A stretch of 64,000 nucleotides of DNA from assembly GCF_000264945.2 (NCBI RefSeq), contig NZ_CP013070.1:2666001-2730000 (forward strand), in the 5' to 3' direction. This stretch comes from Sphingobium indicum B90A. Its GTDB lineage: Bacteria; Pseudomonadota; Alphaproteobacteria; Sphingomonadales; Sphingomonadaceae. Positions 7,818 to 16,030 of the stretch are shown here, piece by piece (position 1 is the stretch's first letter; every line of letters begins with the position of its first letter). The position numbers were made by a program, and so were the translations under genes. Below the pieces are notes generated by a model. That model saw nothing but the letters and a program-made list of their open reading frames with translations, was not told the DNA's origin and searched no databases.

Positions 7818-8873
7818 ATGGCCGAGAAGAAGCGCGGCGCGAACGAGCCTGAACCCCGGCCGATCATCGTCAAGAAGATCGTGGTGGAAGGGCATGGCGG
7901 CCATCATGGCGGCGCATGGAAGGTCGCCTATGCCGACTTCGTGACGGCGATGATGGCCTTCTTCCTGCTGATGTGGCTGCTGGGCGCGACCACCGAAAAG
8001 CAGCGCAAGGGGCTGGCCGACTATTTCACGCCGACGCTGGTGCAGCTCAAGGAAGGCTCCGCCGGGTCGAACGGCATGTTCGGCGGCGACAGCATGACGG
8101 CGAAGGAAAATTATCCGACCACCGGCGGCCAGGGCAATCTCGCCATCACCATCCCCCGCGACGCATCGGGCACCAAGGACCAGGGCGGCAAGGCCACCAA
8201 GGCCGCCGATCGGGCCAAGTTCGAATCGATCAGGAAGGAACTGGAGGCGCGCATGGCCCGCCGCCAGGGCATCCGCAAGCTGCTGAAGAATATCCGCTTC
8301 ACCGAAACGCACGAAGGGCTGCGCATCGACCTGATCGACGAGGCGGACTTCGCGATGTTCGCCATGGGCACCGACCGGCTGCTGCCGCAGGCGCGGGAAC
8401 TGGTGAACGAGGTCGCGGCGACGATCCGGACCATGCCCAATCCGCTGATCGTGCGCGGTCATACCGACGGCCTGCCCTATAGCGCCGGCCAGACGATGAA
8501 CAATTGGATGCTCTCCTCCGCCCGCGCCGAAGCCACGCGCAAGGCGCTGGCCGCGAGCGGCATCGGCAACGACCGCTTCGCCCGGATCGAGGGCGTGGCC
8601 GACCGCGAACCCTTCGCGAAGGGCGACGTCTACGACCCGCGCAACCGGCGCATGTCGATCATCCTGGGGTGGAGCCACGGCGCGAATGGCGGCGATGCGG
8701 ACGAACAAGCCGACGCCGAAACCAGGGCCGCGATCAGGGAACGCGACAATCCGATGACCATGGCGCGGACCGAAGCCCGCAAGCTCGACATGGGCGGCAC
8801 CAGCCTCCCCGCAGGCGCGCAGTTGATCAACCCGACGGCGCCGGGCACGTCGAACAAGCCCGGCAAGCACTGA
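7818..8873 (+). CDS. motB: Flagellar motor stator protein MotB
   Basis: MotB (351 residues) anchors the stator to peptidoglycan. A basic N-terminus (residues 1-35) leads into one membrane helix (about 38-58). That helix carries the proton-binding aspartate D40 in YADFVTAMMAFFLLMWLLG. The C-terminal half is an OmpA-like peptidoglycan-binding domain (VRGHTDGLPYSAGQTMNNW..LSSARAEATRKAL). A His/Gly-rich patch (EGHGGHHGGAW) precedes the helix. It is co-transcribed with motA. A strong hairpin lies 35 bp beyond the stop. Confidence 0.95.
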   Translation: MAEKKRGANEPEPRPIIVKKIVVEGHGGHHGGAWKVAYADFVTAMMAFFLLMWLLGATTEKQRKGLADYFTPTLVQLKEGSAGSNGMFGGDSMTAKENYPTTGGQGNLAITIPRDASGTKDQGGKATKAADRAKFESIRKELEARMARRQGIRKLLKNIRFTETHEGLRIDLIDEADFAMFAMGTDRLLPQARELVNEVAATIRTMPNPLIVRGHTDGLPYSAGQTMNNWMLSSARAEATRKALAASGIGNDRFARIEGVADREPFAKGDVYDPRNRRMSIILGWSHGANGGDADEQADAETRAAIRERDNPMTMARTEARKLDMGGTSLPAGAQLINPTAPGTSNKPGKH

Positions 8874-8908
8874 GCCGGACCGCTGCCATGGGCGGCTTCC
8901 CGTCATCC

Positions 8909-8930
8909 CCCCTCCCGCCTGCGGGAGGGG
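8909..8930 (+). terminator. Hairpin after motB
   Basis: A perfect 10-bp inverted repeat (CCCCTCCCGC / GCGGGAGGGG) with a minimal loop lies 35 bp after the motB stop and is followed by TATATCT. It is a plausible end of the motAB transcript, though the tail is not a full U-run. Confidence 0.6.
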
Positions 8931-9191
8931 TATATCTGGATTGGCGAATTTCAGCCCCTCCTCGACCTTGCCTAGAGGCCGCCGCAGAAAAGCCCATGTG
9001 GCCCAAGGGCAACAGGCTCCTGACAAAATGTCCTATTTTCCCAACATCAGCCAATCCGGCCTGTCCTACCGTCCGCCGCCCGGCCTATCCCCCATCCCTC
9101 TTTGAAACGTCCGACACATTGCGCCCGACGCCTACGCGCGCCCAGGCACGCGCGCGCATATAGTGTGAACTTCGGCGGAAAAGCGCCGTTT
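8931..9191. other. Non-coding gap between motB and the histidine kinase
   Basis: This is the junction of two convergent units. Frames crossing it lack family sequence or codon pattern. A short CGGCG/CGCCG hairpin near 9173-9188 may end the kinase message on the minus strand. Nothing else is recognisable. Confidence 0.5.
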
Positions 9192-10547
9192 TCAGGCGGG
9201 CAGGACCAGGCTCGCCTCCAACCCGCCCTGCGCCCGATTGGCGAGTTTCAGCGCGCCGCCATGTTCGATCATGATCGCCCGCACCAGCGCCAGCCCCAGG
9301 CCCGCCCCGCCGGTATCCCGATTGCGAGAGCCCTCCAGCCGGGTGAAGGGCTCCATCATCTCCTCCATCCGCTCCTCGGATATGCCCGGCCCGTCATCCG
9401 CCACGATCAGCCGGATGGCGCCGTCCGCCCTTTCGACCGAGACATGCGCCCGCTCGCCATAGACGATGGCATTTTCGATCAGGTTGCGCAGCGCCCGCCT
9501 GATCTGCTGGGGCCGGACATCGGCCACCACGCGCTCGCTGTCGGCCAGATCGACCGGGGAACCGAGTTCCAGAAAATCCTCGACCACGGCATCGGCCAGC
9601 GCCGACAGGTCGACCTTCTGCCGGGCTTCGCTGCTGCGCCCTGCGCGGGCCAGCGAGAGAATATCCTCCAGCATCCGGTTCATCTCGTCGATCGTCTCGG
9701 ACATGCGGGCGCGCTCGCCCTCGTCCTCCACCGATTCGGCGCGCACCCGCAGCGAGGCCAGCGGCGTGCGCAGATCATGGCCGATGGCGCCCAGCATCCG
9801 GTCCTTCTCGTTCAGCATCGCGAAGATGCGGCTGCGCATCGCGTTGAAGGCCATGGTGAGCTGCCGCACGTCGCCGGGGCCGCGCTCCTCCACCGCATCG
9901 GCCGATCCGGTGCGGGCAAACTGCTCCGCCGAGCGGGTCAACTGCTTCAACGGCCGCGCCAGCCTGCGCCCGACCCAAAGCAGCGGCAGCAGCACGATGG
10001 CATAGAGGATCAGCGTCTGCCCCACCAGCCAGCCGCCGAAGCGCGGCGGCCGGCCCCCGATGCGCGTCTGCGTCAGCGCCCATTTGCCCGGCTGATATTC
10101 GACCGCCATCGCAAGGCGCGTCATGCGCATGGGGGCGTGCCTGTCCCCGTCCGCGCGCAGGCGGAAATTGTCCCAGCGCCGCATGGGCAGCGGCCGGTTC
10201 TGTTCGACCGCATGGATGGAGCGGACCGAAAGGCCGACATCGTCGAACATCGCCCGGGCGCGGCGCTCGACATCCGGCCGGGCTTGCCCCGGCAAGGACG
10301 GGGCGGCGTCCAGGAAGCGCACCCGGCCCCGCCGGTCCGCCTCATCCCCGCCGCGCCGGTCCGGCCGGTTGTCGAGCGCATCGACGATGCGGTAGACGCC
10401 CGGCGCCGTCTGCGCCGTCAGTTCGATCCGTTGCCGCTCGCGCAGCAGCAGGGCGAAATTGATCGCCTGCGCCACGAACAGCGCCAGCGCGACCAGGATG
10501 ATGATCTGGCCGACGACGCCCTGCGGCCAAAGGCGCAGCCGCCTCAC
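9192..10547 (-). CDS. Sensor histidine kinase, EnvZ/OmpR-type
   Basis: A 451-residue inner-membrane sensor kinase. In order: first membrane helix about 12-36, a periplasmic sensor of about 135 residues (37-171), second helix 172-193, then a HAMP linker (RRLARPLKQLTRSAEQFARTG). The dimerisation/phosphoacceptor motif AIGHDLRTPLASLRVRAE has H257. The ATP-binding domain has the N box (LRNLIENAIVYG), DDGPGI and GGAGLGLALVRA. Its start overlaps the stop of the response regulator gene by 4 bp, so the two form a pair. The signal is unknown; the sensor domain is basic and Arg-rich. All catalytic boxes are intact. Confidence 0.93.
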   Translation of the reverse strand: MRRLRLWPQGVVGQIIILVALALFVAQAINFALLLRERQRIELTAQTAPGVYRIVDALDNRPDRRGGDEADRRGRVRFLDAAPSLPGQARPDVERRARAMFDDVGLSVRSIHAVEQNRPLPMRRWDNFRLRADGDRHAPMRMTRLAMAVEYQPGKWALTQTRIGGRPPRFGGWLVGQTLILYAIVLLPLLWVGRRLARPLKQLTRSAEQFARTGSADAVEERGPGDVRQLTMAFNAMRSRIFAMLNEKDRMLGAIGHDLRTPLASLRVRAESVEDEGERARMSETIDEMNRMLEDILSLARAGRSSEARQKVDLSALADAVVEDFLELGSPVDLADSERVVADVRPQQIRRALRNLIENAIVYGERAHVSVERADGAIRLIVADDGPGISEERMEEMMEPFTRLEGSRNRDTGGAGLGLALVRAIMIEHGGALKLANRAQGGLEASLVLPA

Positions 10548-11263
10548 AGCTTGCGCACGTCCGCCGACAGGGTGTAGCCGCCGCCCCAGACCGTCTTGAT
10601 CAGCGTCGGGTTCTTGGGGTCCGGCTCTATCTTCTTGCGCAGGCGGCTGATCTGGTTGTCGATCGCCCGGTCGAAGGCGTTGGCCTCCCGCCCCTGGGTG
10701 ATGTCCAGCAACTGGTCGCGGCTCAGCACCTGATTGGGCCGGGTAGCGAAGGCCAGCATCAGATTATATTCCGCCGTGGAAAGCGGCAGCGCCACGCCTT
10801 CACCGTCGACCAGCGTGCGCTCCTGCGTCTTGAGCAGCCAGCCCGCAAAGGCATAGGTGGCGCCGTCGGGAGCCGTGACGCGCTGGCCGCCGGTCGCGAC
10901 GCGGCGGAAGATCACCTTGATGCGGGCGACCAGTTCGCGGGGGGAAAAGGGCTTCAGCACATAATCGTCGGCGCCCATCTCCAGCCCGACGATGCGGTCC
11001 GTCTCTTCCGATTTCGCCGTGAGCAGGATCACCGGAATCTCGCTGGTCTCGCGGATATGGCGGCAGAGCGACAGCCCGTCCTCGCCCGGCATCATGATGT
11101 CCAGGATCACCAGATCGATGGCGTTGGCGTTGAGGCGAACCCGCGCTTCCGCCGCATTTTCGACGGCCGTCACGCGAAAGCCGTTGCGGCCGAGATATTG
11201 CGCCAGCGGCTCGCGGATCGAGCGCTCGTCATCGACGAGCAGCAGATGGGGTCGTTCGCTCAT
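10544..11263 (-). CDS. Response regulator, OmpR family
   Basis: A 239-residue two-domain regulator. The receiver domain has the acidic pair DD (11-12), phospho-acceptor D55 in LVILDIMMPGEDG and K104 in DYVLKPFSPREL. The C-terminal winged helix ends TLIKTVWGGGYTLSAD, the OmpR/PhoB signature. The frame extends upstream, but ATG 11263 (MSERPHLLLVDDE) gives the normal N-terminus. It is upstream of and overlaps its kinase, so both are made from one message. Targets are unknown; the convergent motAB and the upstream EF-hand gene are not evidence of a regulon. Confidence 0.94.
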   Translation of the reverse strand: MSERPHLLLVDDERSIREPLAQYLGRNGFRVTAVENAAEARVRLNANAIDLVILDIMMPGEDGLSLCRHIRETSEIPVILLTAKSEETDRIVGLEMGADDYVLKPFSPRELVARIKVIFRRVATGGQRVTAPDGATYAFAGWLLKTQERTLVDGEGVALPLSTAEYNLMLAFATRPNQVLSRDQLLDITQGREANAFDRAIDNQISRLRKKIEPDPKNPTLIKTVWGGGYTLSADVRKL

Positions 11264-11337
11264 GGTCCGCTTCTTGTCATGGCTTGGGGCGGGTTGGAAG
11301 GGCGAGGCCTGCAAATCAGCGCCTTCGCCCTTTACCC

Positions 11338-11964
11338 TCAATTGGCGGGCGGCGTCGCCCTGCGGTCCTTCCACCCGTCGCGGAAGGCCTGGCGCGCCGC
11401 CTTCATCTCTTCGGCGGTCACCTTGCCGTCATGATTGGCGTCGGCCTTGTCGAACAGGGCAAGCGGACGGGCCAGGAACTCGGCCTTGGTGATGCCGTCC
11501 TTTTTCACCGCATCACCCGGACCGCCGCGCATGCCCTCTCCCATATCATGATGCCCCCCTCCGCGGTGGCGCCAGCCGCGCCCTTCCGGCCCGCCGGGCT
11601 TGCCCATGCGGTCGCGCATGCCGTCCCGGCCCTGATGCCCGGCGGCGAATTCCGCCTTGCTGATCTGGCCGTTCTTGTCGGCGTCCAGCGCGGCGAAGCG
11701 CTTATCGAGCCGCTGCTGGCGGAGCATGTCGCGATCCGCCTGGTCCAGCTTGCCGTCCTTGTTGGCGTCCAGCCTGGCGAAGCGGGTTTCGAGGGCGGCG
11801 GTCAATTCCGCCTTGGTGACGGCCCCGTCCTTGTCGGCGTCGGCCATCATCAGCATGCCGCCGCCGCGCGGTCCGGCGTCTTGAGCGAAAGCGAGATGGG
11901 ATGCAGCGAGCCCGCCGACGAACAGCGAGCCCAGCGCCACCGTGGTCATGAATTTGCGGATCAT
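11338..11964 (-). CDS. Exported EF-hand calcium-binding protein
   Basis: A 208-residue protein with an N-terminal signal (residues 1-28, cleaved after AFA). Four EF-hand loops are visible: DADKDGAVTKAE (42-53), DANKDGKLDQAD (66-77), DADKNGQISKAE (94-105) and DANHDGKVTAEE (175-186). A fifth, degenerate loop (KKDGITKAEF) lies near 154-163. A Gly/Met/His-rich linker (about 113-150) separates the pairs and could bind metal. ATG 11964 follows AAGGAAAA; the frame is open a further 27 bases. It probably buffers or senses Ca2+ in the periplasm. It lies upstream of the two-component pair on the same strand, 74 bp away. Confidence 0.88.
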   Translation of the reverse strand: MIRKFMTTVALGSLFVGGLAASHLAFAQDAGPRGGGMLMMADADKDGAVTKAELTAALETRFARLDANKDGKLDQADRDMLRQQRLDKRFAALDADKNGQISKAEFAAGHQGRDGMRDRMGKPGGPEGRGWRHRGGGHHDMGEGMRGGPGDAVKKDGITKAEFLARPLALFDKADANHDGKVTAEEMKAARQAFRDGWKDRRATPPAN

Positions 11965-12099
11965 GGGATTTTCCTTCAAAGCGTCTGTCACGAACGGCGC
12001 CCTGCCGTCCTTGAAGACGCTTATCGGGAAGTTTTGTCCCGCAATTTTGTCACGTCACCCGATAAAATGTCGCAATTTGTATCGGGCGACGAAAATTCC

Positions 12100-13317
12100 T
12101 CAGCGGTCGCGGCGGCCCAGCAGGCGCAGGCGGAGCGCGTTGAGCTTGATGAAGCCCGCCGCGTCGCGCTGGTCATAGGCGCCCGCGTCATCCTCGAAGG
12201 TCACGACCTTCTCGCTGTAGAGCGAATAGGGCGACTTGCGGCCGACGACATAGACGCCGCCCTTGTAGAGCTTCAGGCGGACGGTGCCCGTCACCTTCTC
12301 CTGGCTATGGTCGATGGCGGCCTGGAGCATCTCGCGCTCCGGCGAGAACCAGAAGCCGTTATAGATGAGTTCGGCATAGCGCGGCGCCAACTCGTCCTTC
12401 AGATGCGCCGCGCCCCGGTCGAGCGTCAGTTGCTCGATCCCGCGATGGGCGAGGTGATAGATGGTGCCGCCCGGCGTTTCGTACATGCCGCGCGACTTCA
12501 TGCCGACGAAGCGGTTTTCGACCAGGTCGAGGCGGCCGATGCCATGCTTGCGGCCATAGTCGTTGAGCGTCTCCAGCAGCGTCGCAGGCGACATGCCGAC
12601 GCCGTTGATCGCCACGCCGTCGCCGCGCTCGAAATCGATGGTGATATATTCCGGCGCGTCGGGCGCATCCTCCGGATTGACCGTGCGCGAATAGACATAG
12701 TCCGGGGTTTCCTCCCACGGATCTTCCAGCACCTTACCCTCGGACGAGGTGTGCAGCATGTTCGCGTCGGTCGAGAAGGGGCTTTCGCCGCGCTTGTCGC
12801 GGGGGATCGGAATTTGATGCTTTTCGGCGAATTCGATCAGCCTGGTGCGGCTGGTCAAATCCCATTCGCGCCAGGGGGCGATCACCTTGATGTCGGGCGC
12901 GAGGCCGTAATAGCCCAGTTCGAAGCGGACCTGATCATTGCCCTTGCCGGTCGCGCCGTGGGACACCGCGTCGGCGCCGACCTGCTTCGCGATCTCGATC
13001 TGGCGCTTGGCGATCAGCGGGCGGGCGATGGACGTGCCGAGCAGGTAAAGCCCCTCATAGAGCGCGTTGGAACGCATCATCGGGAAGACATAGTCCTTGA
13101 CGAATTCCTCGCGCAGGTCGTCGATGAAGATATGCTCTTCCTTGACGCCCATCAGCCGGGCCTTGGCGCGGGCCGGTTCAAGTTCCTCGCCCTGGCCCAG
13201 ATCGGCGGTGAAGGTCACCACCTCGCACTGATAGGTCTGTTGCAGCCATTTCAGGATCACGCTGGTATCCAGCCCACCTGAGAAGGCAAGAACGATGCGG
13301 TTGATCTTGTCGGACAT
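12100..13317 (-). CDS. argG: Argininosuccinate synthase
   Basis: ArgG joins citrulline and aspartate with ATP to give argininosuccinate in arginine synthesis (cytosol). The 405-residue protein starts [19 protein letters not shown], with the ATP-pyrophosphatase SGGLDTS loop. It continues with family blocks such as [15 protein letters not shown] and [24 protein letters not shown] sequence. ATG 13317 is preceded by AAGGAAAG; an upstream extension to 13353 has no support. It appears to be a single-gene unit, as a hairpin lies upstream between it and the next minus-strand gene. Confidence 0.97.
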   Translation of the reverse strand: MSDKINRIVLAFSGGLDTSVILKWLQQTYQCEVVTFTADLGQGEELEPARAKARLMGVKEEHIFIDDLREEFVKDYVFPMMRSNALYEGLYLLGTSIARPLIAKRQIEIAKQVGADAVSHGATGKGNDQVRFELGYYGLAPDIKVIAPWREWDLTSRTRLIEFAEKHQIPIPRDKRGESPFSTDANMLHTSSEGKVLEDPWEETPDYVYSRTVNPEDAPDAPEYITIDFERGDGVAINGVGMSPATLLETLNDYGRKHGIGRLDLVENRFVGMKSRGMYETPGGTIYHLAHRGIEQLTLDRGAAHLKDELAPRYAELIYNGFWFSPEREMLQAAIDHSQEKVTGTVRLKLYKGGVYVVGRKSPYSLYSEKVVTFEDDAGAYDQRDAAGFIKLNALRLRLLGRRDR

Positions 13318-13423
13318 GGGCAACTTTCCTTGAGGGCGGGCCTGGGCGGCCATGCGATTACCGGCGGGCCGGTATCAGGCCGGACGGCTCAAGGCAACCG
13401 GATGCGCCGCACTATCTCGCGAC

Positions 13424-13457
13424 AAAGGGGATGCCGATCGGGACCGGCATCCCCCTT
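13424..13457 (-). terminator. Hairpin terminator after the 13480-14415 gene
   Basis: On the minus strand GGGGATGCCG pairs with CGGCATCCCC round an 8-base loop and is flanked by AAA/TTT. It lies just beyond the stop of the Pro/Ala-rich membrane protein gene and ahead of argG. Confidence 0.65.
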
Positions 13458-13479
13458 TCCTCACGGAATCCGAAGGAAC

Positions 13480-14415
13480 TCAGCTTGTCCGCGGCTTGAA
13501 GACGCCGTCGCGCCGCCGGTCGGAACCGAAACGATAAACCGTCTGGGTGGCCGCCGGCGCAGGCCGGGACGATTCGGCCGGTGCTGCCGCGGTTTCCTCG
13601 ACCATCGGCGTTTCTGCCTGCCTCTGCCGTTGCGCGAGCAGGAATTTCGCCCGGGTCATGCGCTTGGCATGCGTGCGGAACGGGTTGTCGGCGCTGGGCG
13701 GCGCGGCGACCATCGCCTCCAATGTGCGTTCCTCCTCGCTCGGCACAGCGGCGGCGGGCGGTGGGGTCATCGGCGGCATGGCGGGCGCGGTCGTCGCGGC
13801 AGGTTCCATGGGCTGAATCACCTCGCCCTCCCAATGCTCCTGCCCTTCCCACTGCCCCTCGCGACGCCTGCGCCTGCGCAACAAAGCGGCTCCGCCCAGG
13901 CCAACCATCAGCAAGGAGCCGCCGCCCAATGCCCAAAGCAATGCCGGATCGATCCCGGCTTCGGACGGCGGAACAGGAGCCTGCGTCGCGGGCGCGGCGG
14001 GCGCAAATGCCTCGGCAGGAGGCGTCGGGGACGGTGCCTCGCGCTGCACCGGGGGCTCGACGCGGGCGGGCGGCGCGGTCGGCTCGGCTCGTGCCGCCGC
14101 GCGCGCCGCGGGCTTGGGCGCGCTCCGTTCCGCCCCGGTCGCTGCGCCAGCGGTCTGCGTCTTCTCCTCTGCTTGCGCGGCCGCGATGGCGGCCTCCAGG
14201 CGTTCTTCGACCGATGGCGTCGCCTGGACCACGGGCTGAGCCGGCGCGAATGTCGGAGCGGAGGCCGCCGGGGGCGCCGGTTCGGGGGAAGCGTTGGCGA
14301 TCGCCGGCTGACCGGGCGACACGACGTCCTGCGCGAGCAGCGTTGGCGAACTGAAAGCCAGAACAGCGGCAATCGCGGCCCTGGCGGGGCGAAGTGAGCG
14401 AATACGTCCAGTCAT
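13480..14415 (-). CDS. Pro/Ala-rich exported protein with one membrane helix, function unknown
   Basis: I recognise no named family. From ATG 14415 the 311-residue product has a signal-like N-terminus (hydrophobic core 12-27, Ala-Gln junction near 28-29). A long low-complexity Ala/Pro/Glu linker (about 35-155) has a short helical stretch ERLEAAIAAAQAEEK. One membrane helix (159-179) ends in a run of Arg. The cytoplasmic tail is about 130 residues, rich in Ala and Pro, ending SDRRRDGVFKPRTS. This resembles sphingomonad proteins of unknown role with an extended periplasmic spacer. A longer start at 14442 is possible. Confidence 0.6.
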   Translation of the reverse strand: MTGRIRSLRPARAAIAAVLAFSSPTLLAQDVVSPGQPAIANASPEPAPPAASAPTFAPAQPVVQATPSVEERLEAAIAAAQAEEKTQTAGAATGAERSAPKPAARAAARAEPTAPPARVEPPVQREAPSPTPPAEAFAPAAPATQAPVPPSEAGIDPALLWALGGGSLLMVGLGGAALLRRRRRREGQWEGQEHWEGEVIQPMEPAATTAPAMPPMTPPPAAAVPSEEERTLEAMVAAPPSADNPFRTHAKRMTRAKFLLAQRQRQAETPMVEETAAAPAESSRPAPAATQTVYRFGSDRRRDGVFKPRTS

Positions 14416-14593
14416 AGCCAGGGTTGAACCCGCGAACTTCACGATTCAGCGCAAAACGCGCAGGATATTCCCGATCAATCGAGCCAAAGCACCGACGAAA
14501 TGATCCGACCTTGGTCAATATTAACAGGCGTTCATTTCTATTGGGCGGTTTCTACTCTTCAGCCTCTGCCAGCAGCGCGAAGATTGCGATCCA

Positions 14594-14788
14594 TTATTTG
14601 GGATCATCATCCCGATTGTCACGGCGCGCGCCGTCGATCTGCCGCCTGCTGCGTTCTTCTTCCGCCGATAGGGCCAGACGTTCCGCCTTGGTCCGGCCGA
14701 ACTTGACGCGATTGCCCTGCGCCCGGCGCTCCTTGTCCGCCCGCGCCTTCGCCTTGCGCGCCTGCCGCAGGTTGACGATGTCGCCCAT
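14594..14788 (-). CDS. DUF4169 family small protein
   Basis: A 64-residue, highly charged protein starting MGDIVNLRQARKAKARADKE, the characteristic opening of DUF4169, and ending in a basic/acidic tail. It is widespread in alphaproteobacteria and has no known role. It contains 22 Lys or Arg, suggesting nucleic acid contact (inference). It lies just downstream of tRNA-Gly on the same strand, 29 bp from it. Confidence 0.8.
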   Translation of the reverse strand: MGDIVNLRQARKAKARADKERRAQGNRVKFGRTKAERLALSAEEERSRRQIDGARRDNRDDDPK

Positions 14789-14817
14789 GACGTCGACGGG
14801 CCTCCATGAGGGGATGG

Positions 14818-14888
14818 AGCGGGTAGCGGGGATCGAACCCGCATCACAAGCTTGGAAGGCTAGTGCTCTACCATTGAGCTATACCCGC
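14818..14888 (-). tRNA. tRNA-Gly (anticodon TCC)
   Basis: The minus strand reads GCGGGTA (acceptor), then TAGCTCAATGGTAGAGC (D arm), an anticodon loop CTTCCAA giving TCC, GCGGGTTCGATCCCCGC (T arm) and TACCCGC with discriminator T. All stems pair. CCA is not encoded. Confidence 0.95.
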
Positions 14889-14998
14889 CCGTCAGGCTGA
14901 GCGCCCTGCCATCTTTGGGCGGCCTTCGTCAATATGGCAAAGCGATATTCACCCAATATCGGCCTTAACCCCGCGCCATATTTGCACTATCAGGGGTC

Positions 14999-15913
14999 AT
15001 GGCCACGCCTTCCCTGCGCCAATTGGATATATTCGCGCAGATGGTGGCATCGGGCAGCCTCTCGCGCTGCGCCGGCGACCTGGGGGTCACGCCCGATGAC
15101 GTGGCACGCGACCTGGCCTCGCTGGAGCTGCGCCTGGGCTATCGCCTGTTCGACGATCTTGCCGGCGCTCCTCGCCTGACGGCCGCCGGCCGGAAAACGG
15201 CGGAGGCCATGACCCTGTTGTCGCAGGACCGGCCGGAAAACTGGCAGGTCGACCAGGCGGACGGCATTGTCCCCGCCGCCGCTCCGCCGGAATCCTCCTC
15301 ATCGCGGCAAAGCATTGTCCTGGCCGCGCCAGCGCCGGTCTTCGGCCACTTCCAGGAAGCGCTGGCCGCGTTCGAGGCGGCGAATGACGACGTCGCCATC
15401 ACGCTGGACCTGACGATCCACCTGGCCGACGAAGCCGCCTGGGCGCTGCGCCGGGGCAAGGCCGACATCGCCTATTTCTATGCCTTGGGCGAAACGGACG
15501 AGCCGCTATCCCGCTATGGCTGGTCGGAGCAGATCAACCTCTATGCCGGCGCCGACCATCCGCTCGCCCGTCGCGACAGCGTGGCGACGGGCGAGCTCGC
15601 CGCCATGCCGACGCTGGCGATGGAGGCGCACAACGGCCTGCGGCGGATCATCGACGAGGCGCTGCTGCGCGGCGGCATCCGGCTGGGCGACCCGGTGCTG
15701 GAAACCGACAATCTGTTCGACATCATGACCATATTGCGCGAAGGGGCCGGCTGTTTCGCCGCCTTCGGCCCGCTCGCCCGCGACCTGGGACGGATGACCG
15801 GGATCAGGCGGATCGCGCTGGAACGTCCGTTGCCCGCCATAGAAGTGCGCCAGGCGCTCCGCCCGGAAAGCGCCCCCGCCGCCGCTGCGCTGGCCGAATT
15901 CCTCTTTCTCTGA
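14999..15913 (+). CDS. LysR-family transcriptional regulator
   Basis: A 304-residue regulator. The N-terminal winged helix is LRQLDIFAQMVASGSLSRCAGDLGVTPDDVARDLASLELRLG followed by RLFDDL..PRLTAAG, a somewhat diverged LysR reader. An Asp/Pro-rich linker (about 78-100) leads to the substrate-binding domain (from IVLAAPAPVFGHFQEALAAF to the end). ATG 14999 follows AGGGG closely. It is 117 bp upstream of a TonB-dependent receptor gene on the same strand and might regulate it, though LysR targets are more often divergent. Confidence 0.85.
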   Translation: MATPSLRQLDIFAQMVASGSLSRCAGDLGVTPDDVARDLASLELRLGYRLFDDLAGAPRLTAAGRKTAEAMTLLSQDRPENWQVDQADGIVPAAAPPESSSSRQSIVLAAPAPVFGHFQEALAAFEAANDDVAITLDLTIHLADEAAWALRRGKADIAYFYALGETDEPLSRYGWSEQINLYAGADHPLARRDSVATGELAAMPTLAMEAHNGLRRIIDEALLRGGIRLGDPVLETDNLFDIMTILREGAGCFAAFGPLARDLGRMTGIRRIALERPLPAIEVRQALRPESAPAAAALAEFLFL

Positions 15914-15978
15914 TCGCTCCACGCGACTGGTTGGGGGGATTCCGCGGGGAAGCGATCCATTGCGCGCCGAAGCGGTAT

Positions 15979-15993
15979 TGATATGCTATATCA
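15979..15993 (+). promoter_or_regulatory. Palindromic operator candidate before the TonB receptor
   Basis: TGATAT-GCT-ATATCA is a perfect 6-bp inverted repeat, followed by TTTC, 37 bp before the receptor gene. AT-rich palindromes of this size are typical of Fur/Zur-family sites. Given the ZnuD-like gene, a Zur site is a reasonable guess but not shown. Confidence 0.4.
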
Positions 15994-16030
15994 TTTCAGA
16001 TAGGAGAGCGCGTCTCTTTCCCAATCAAGG

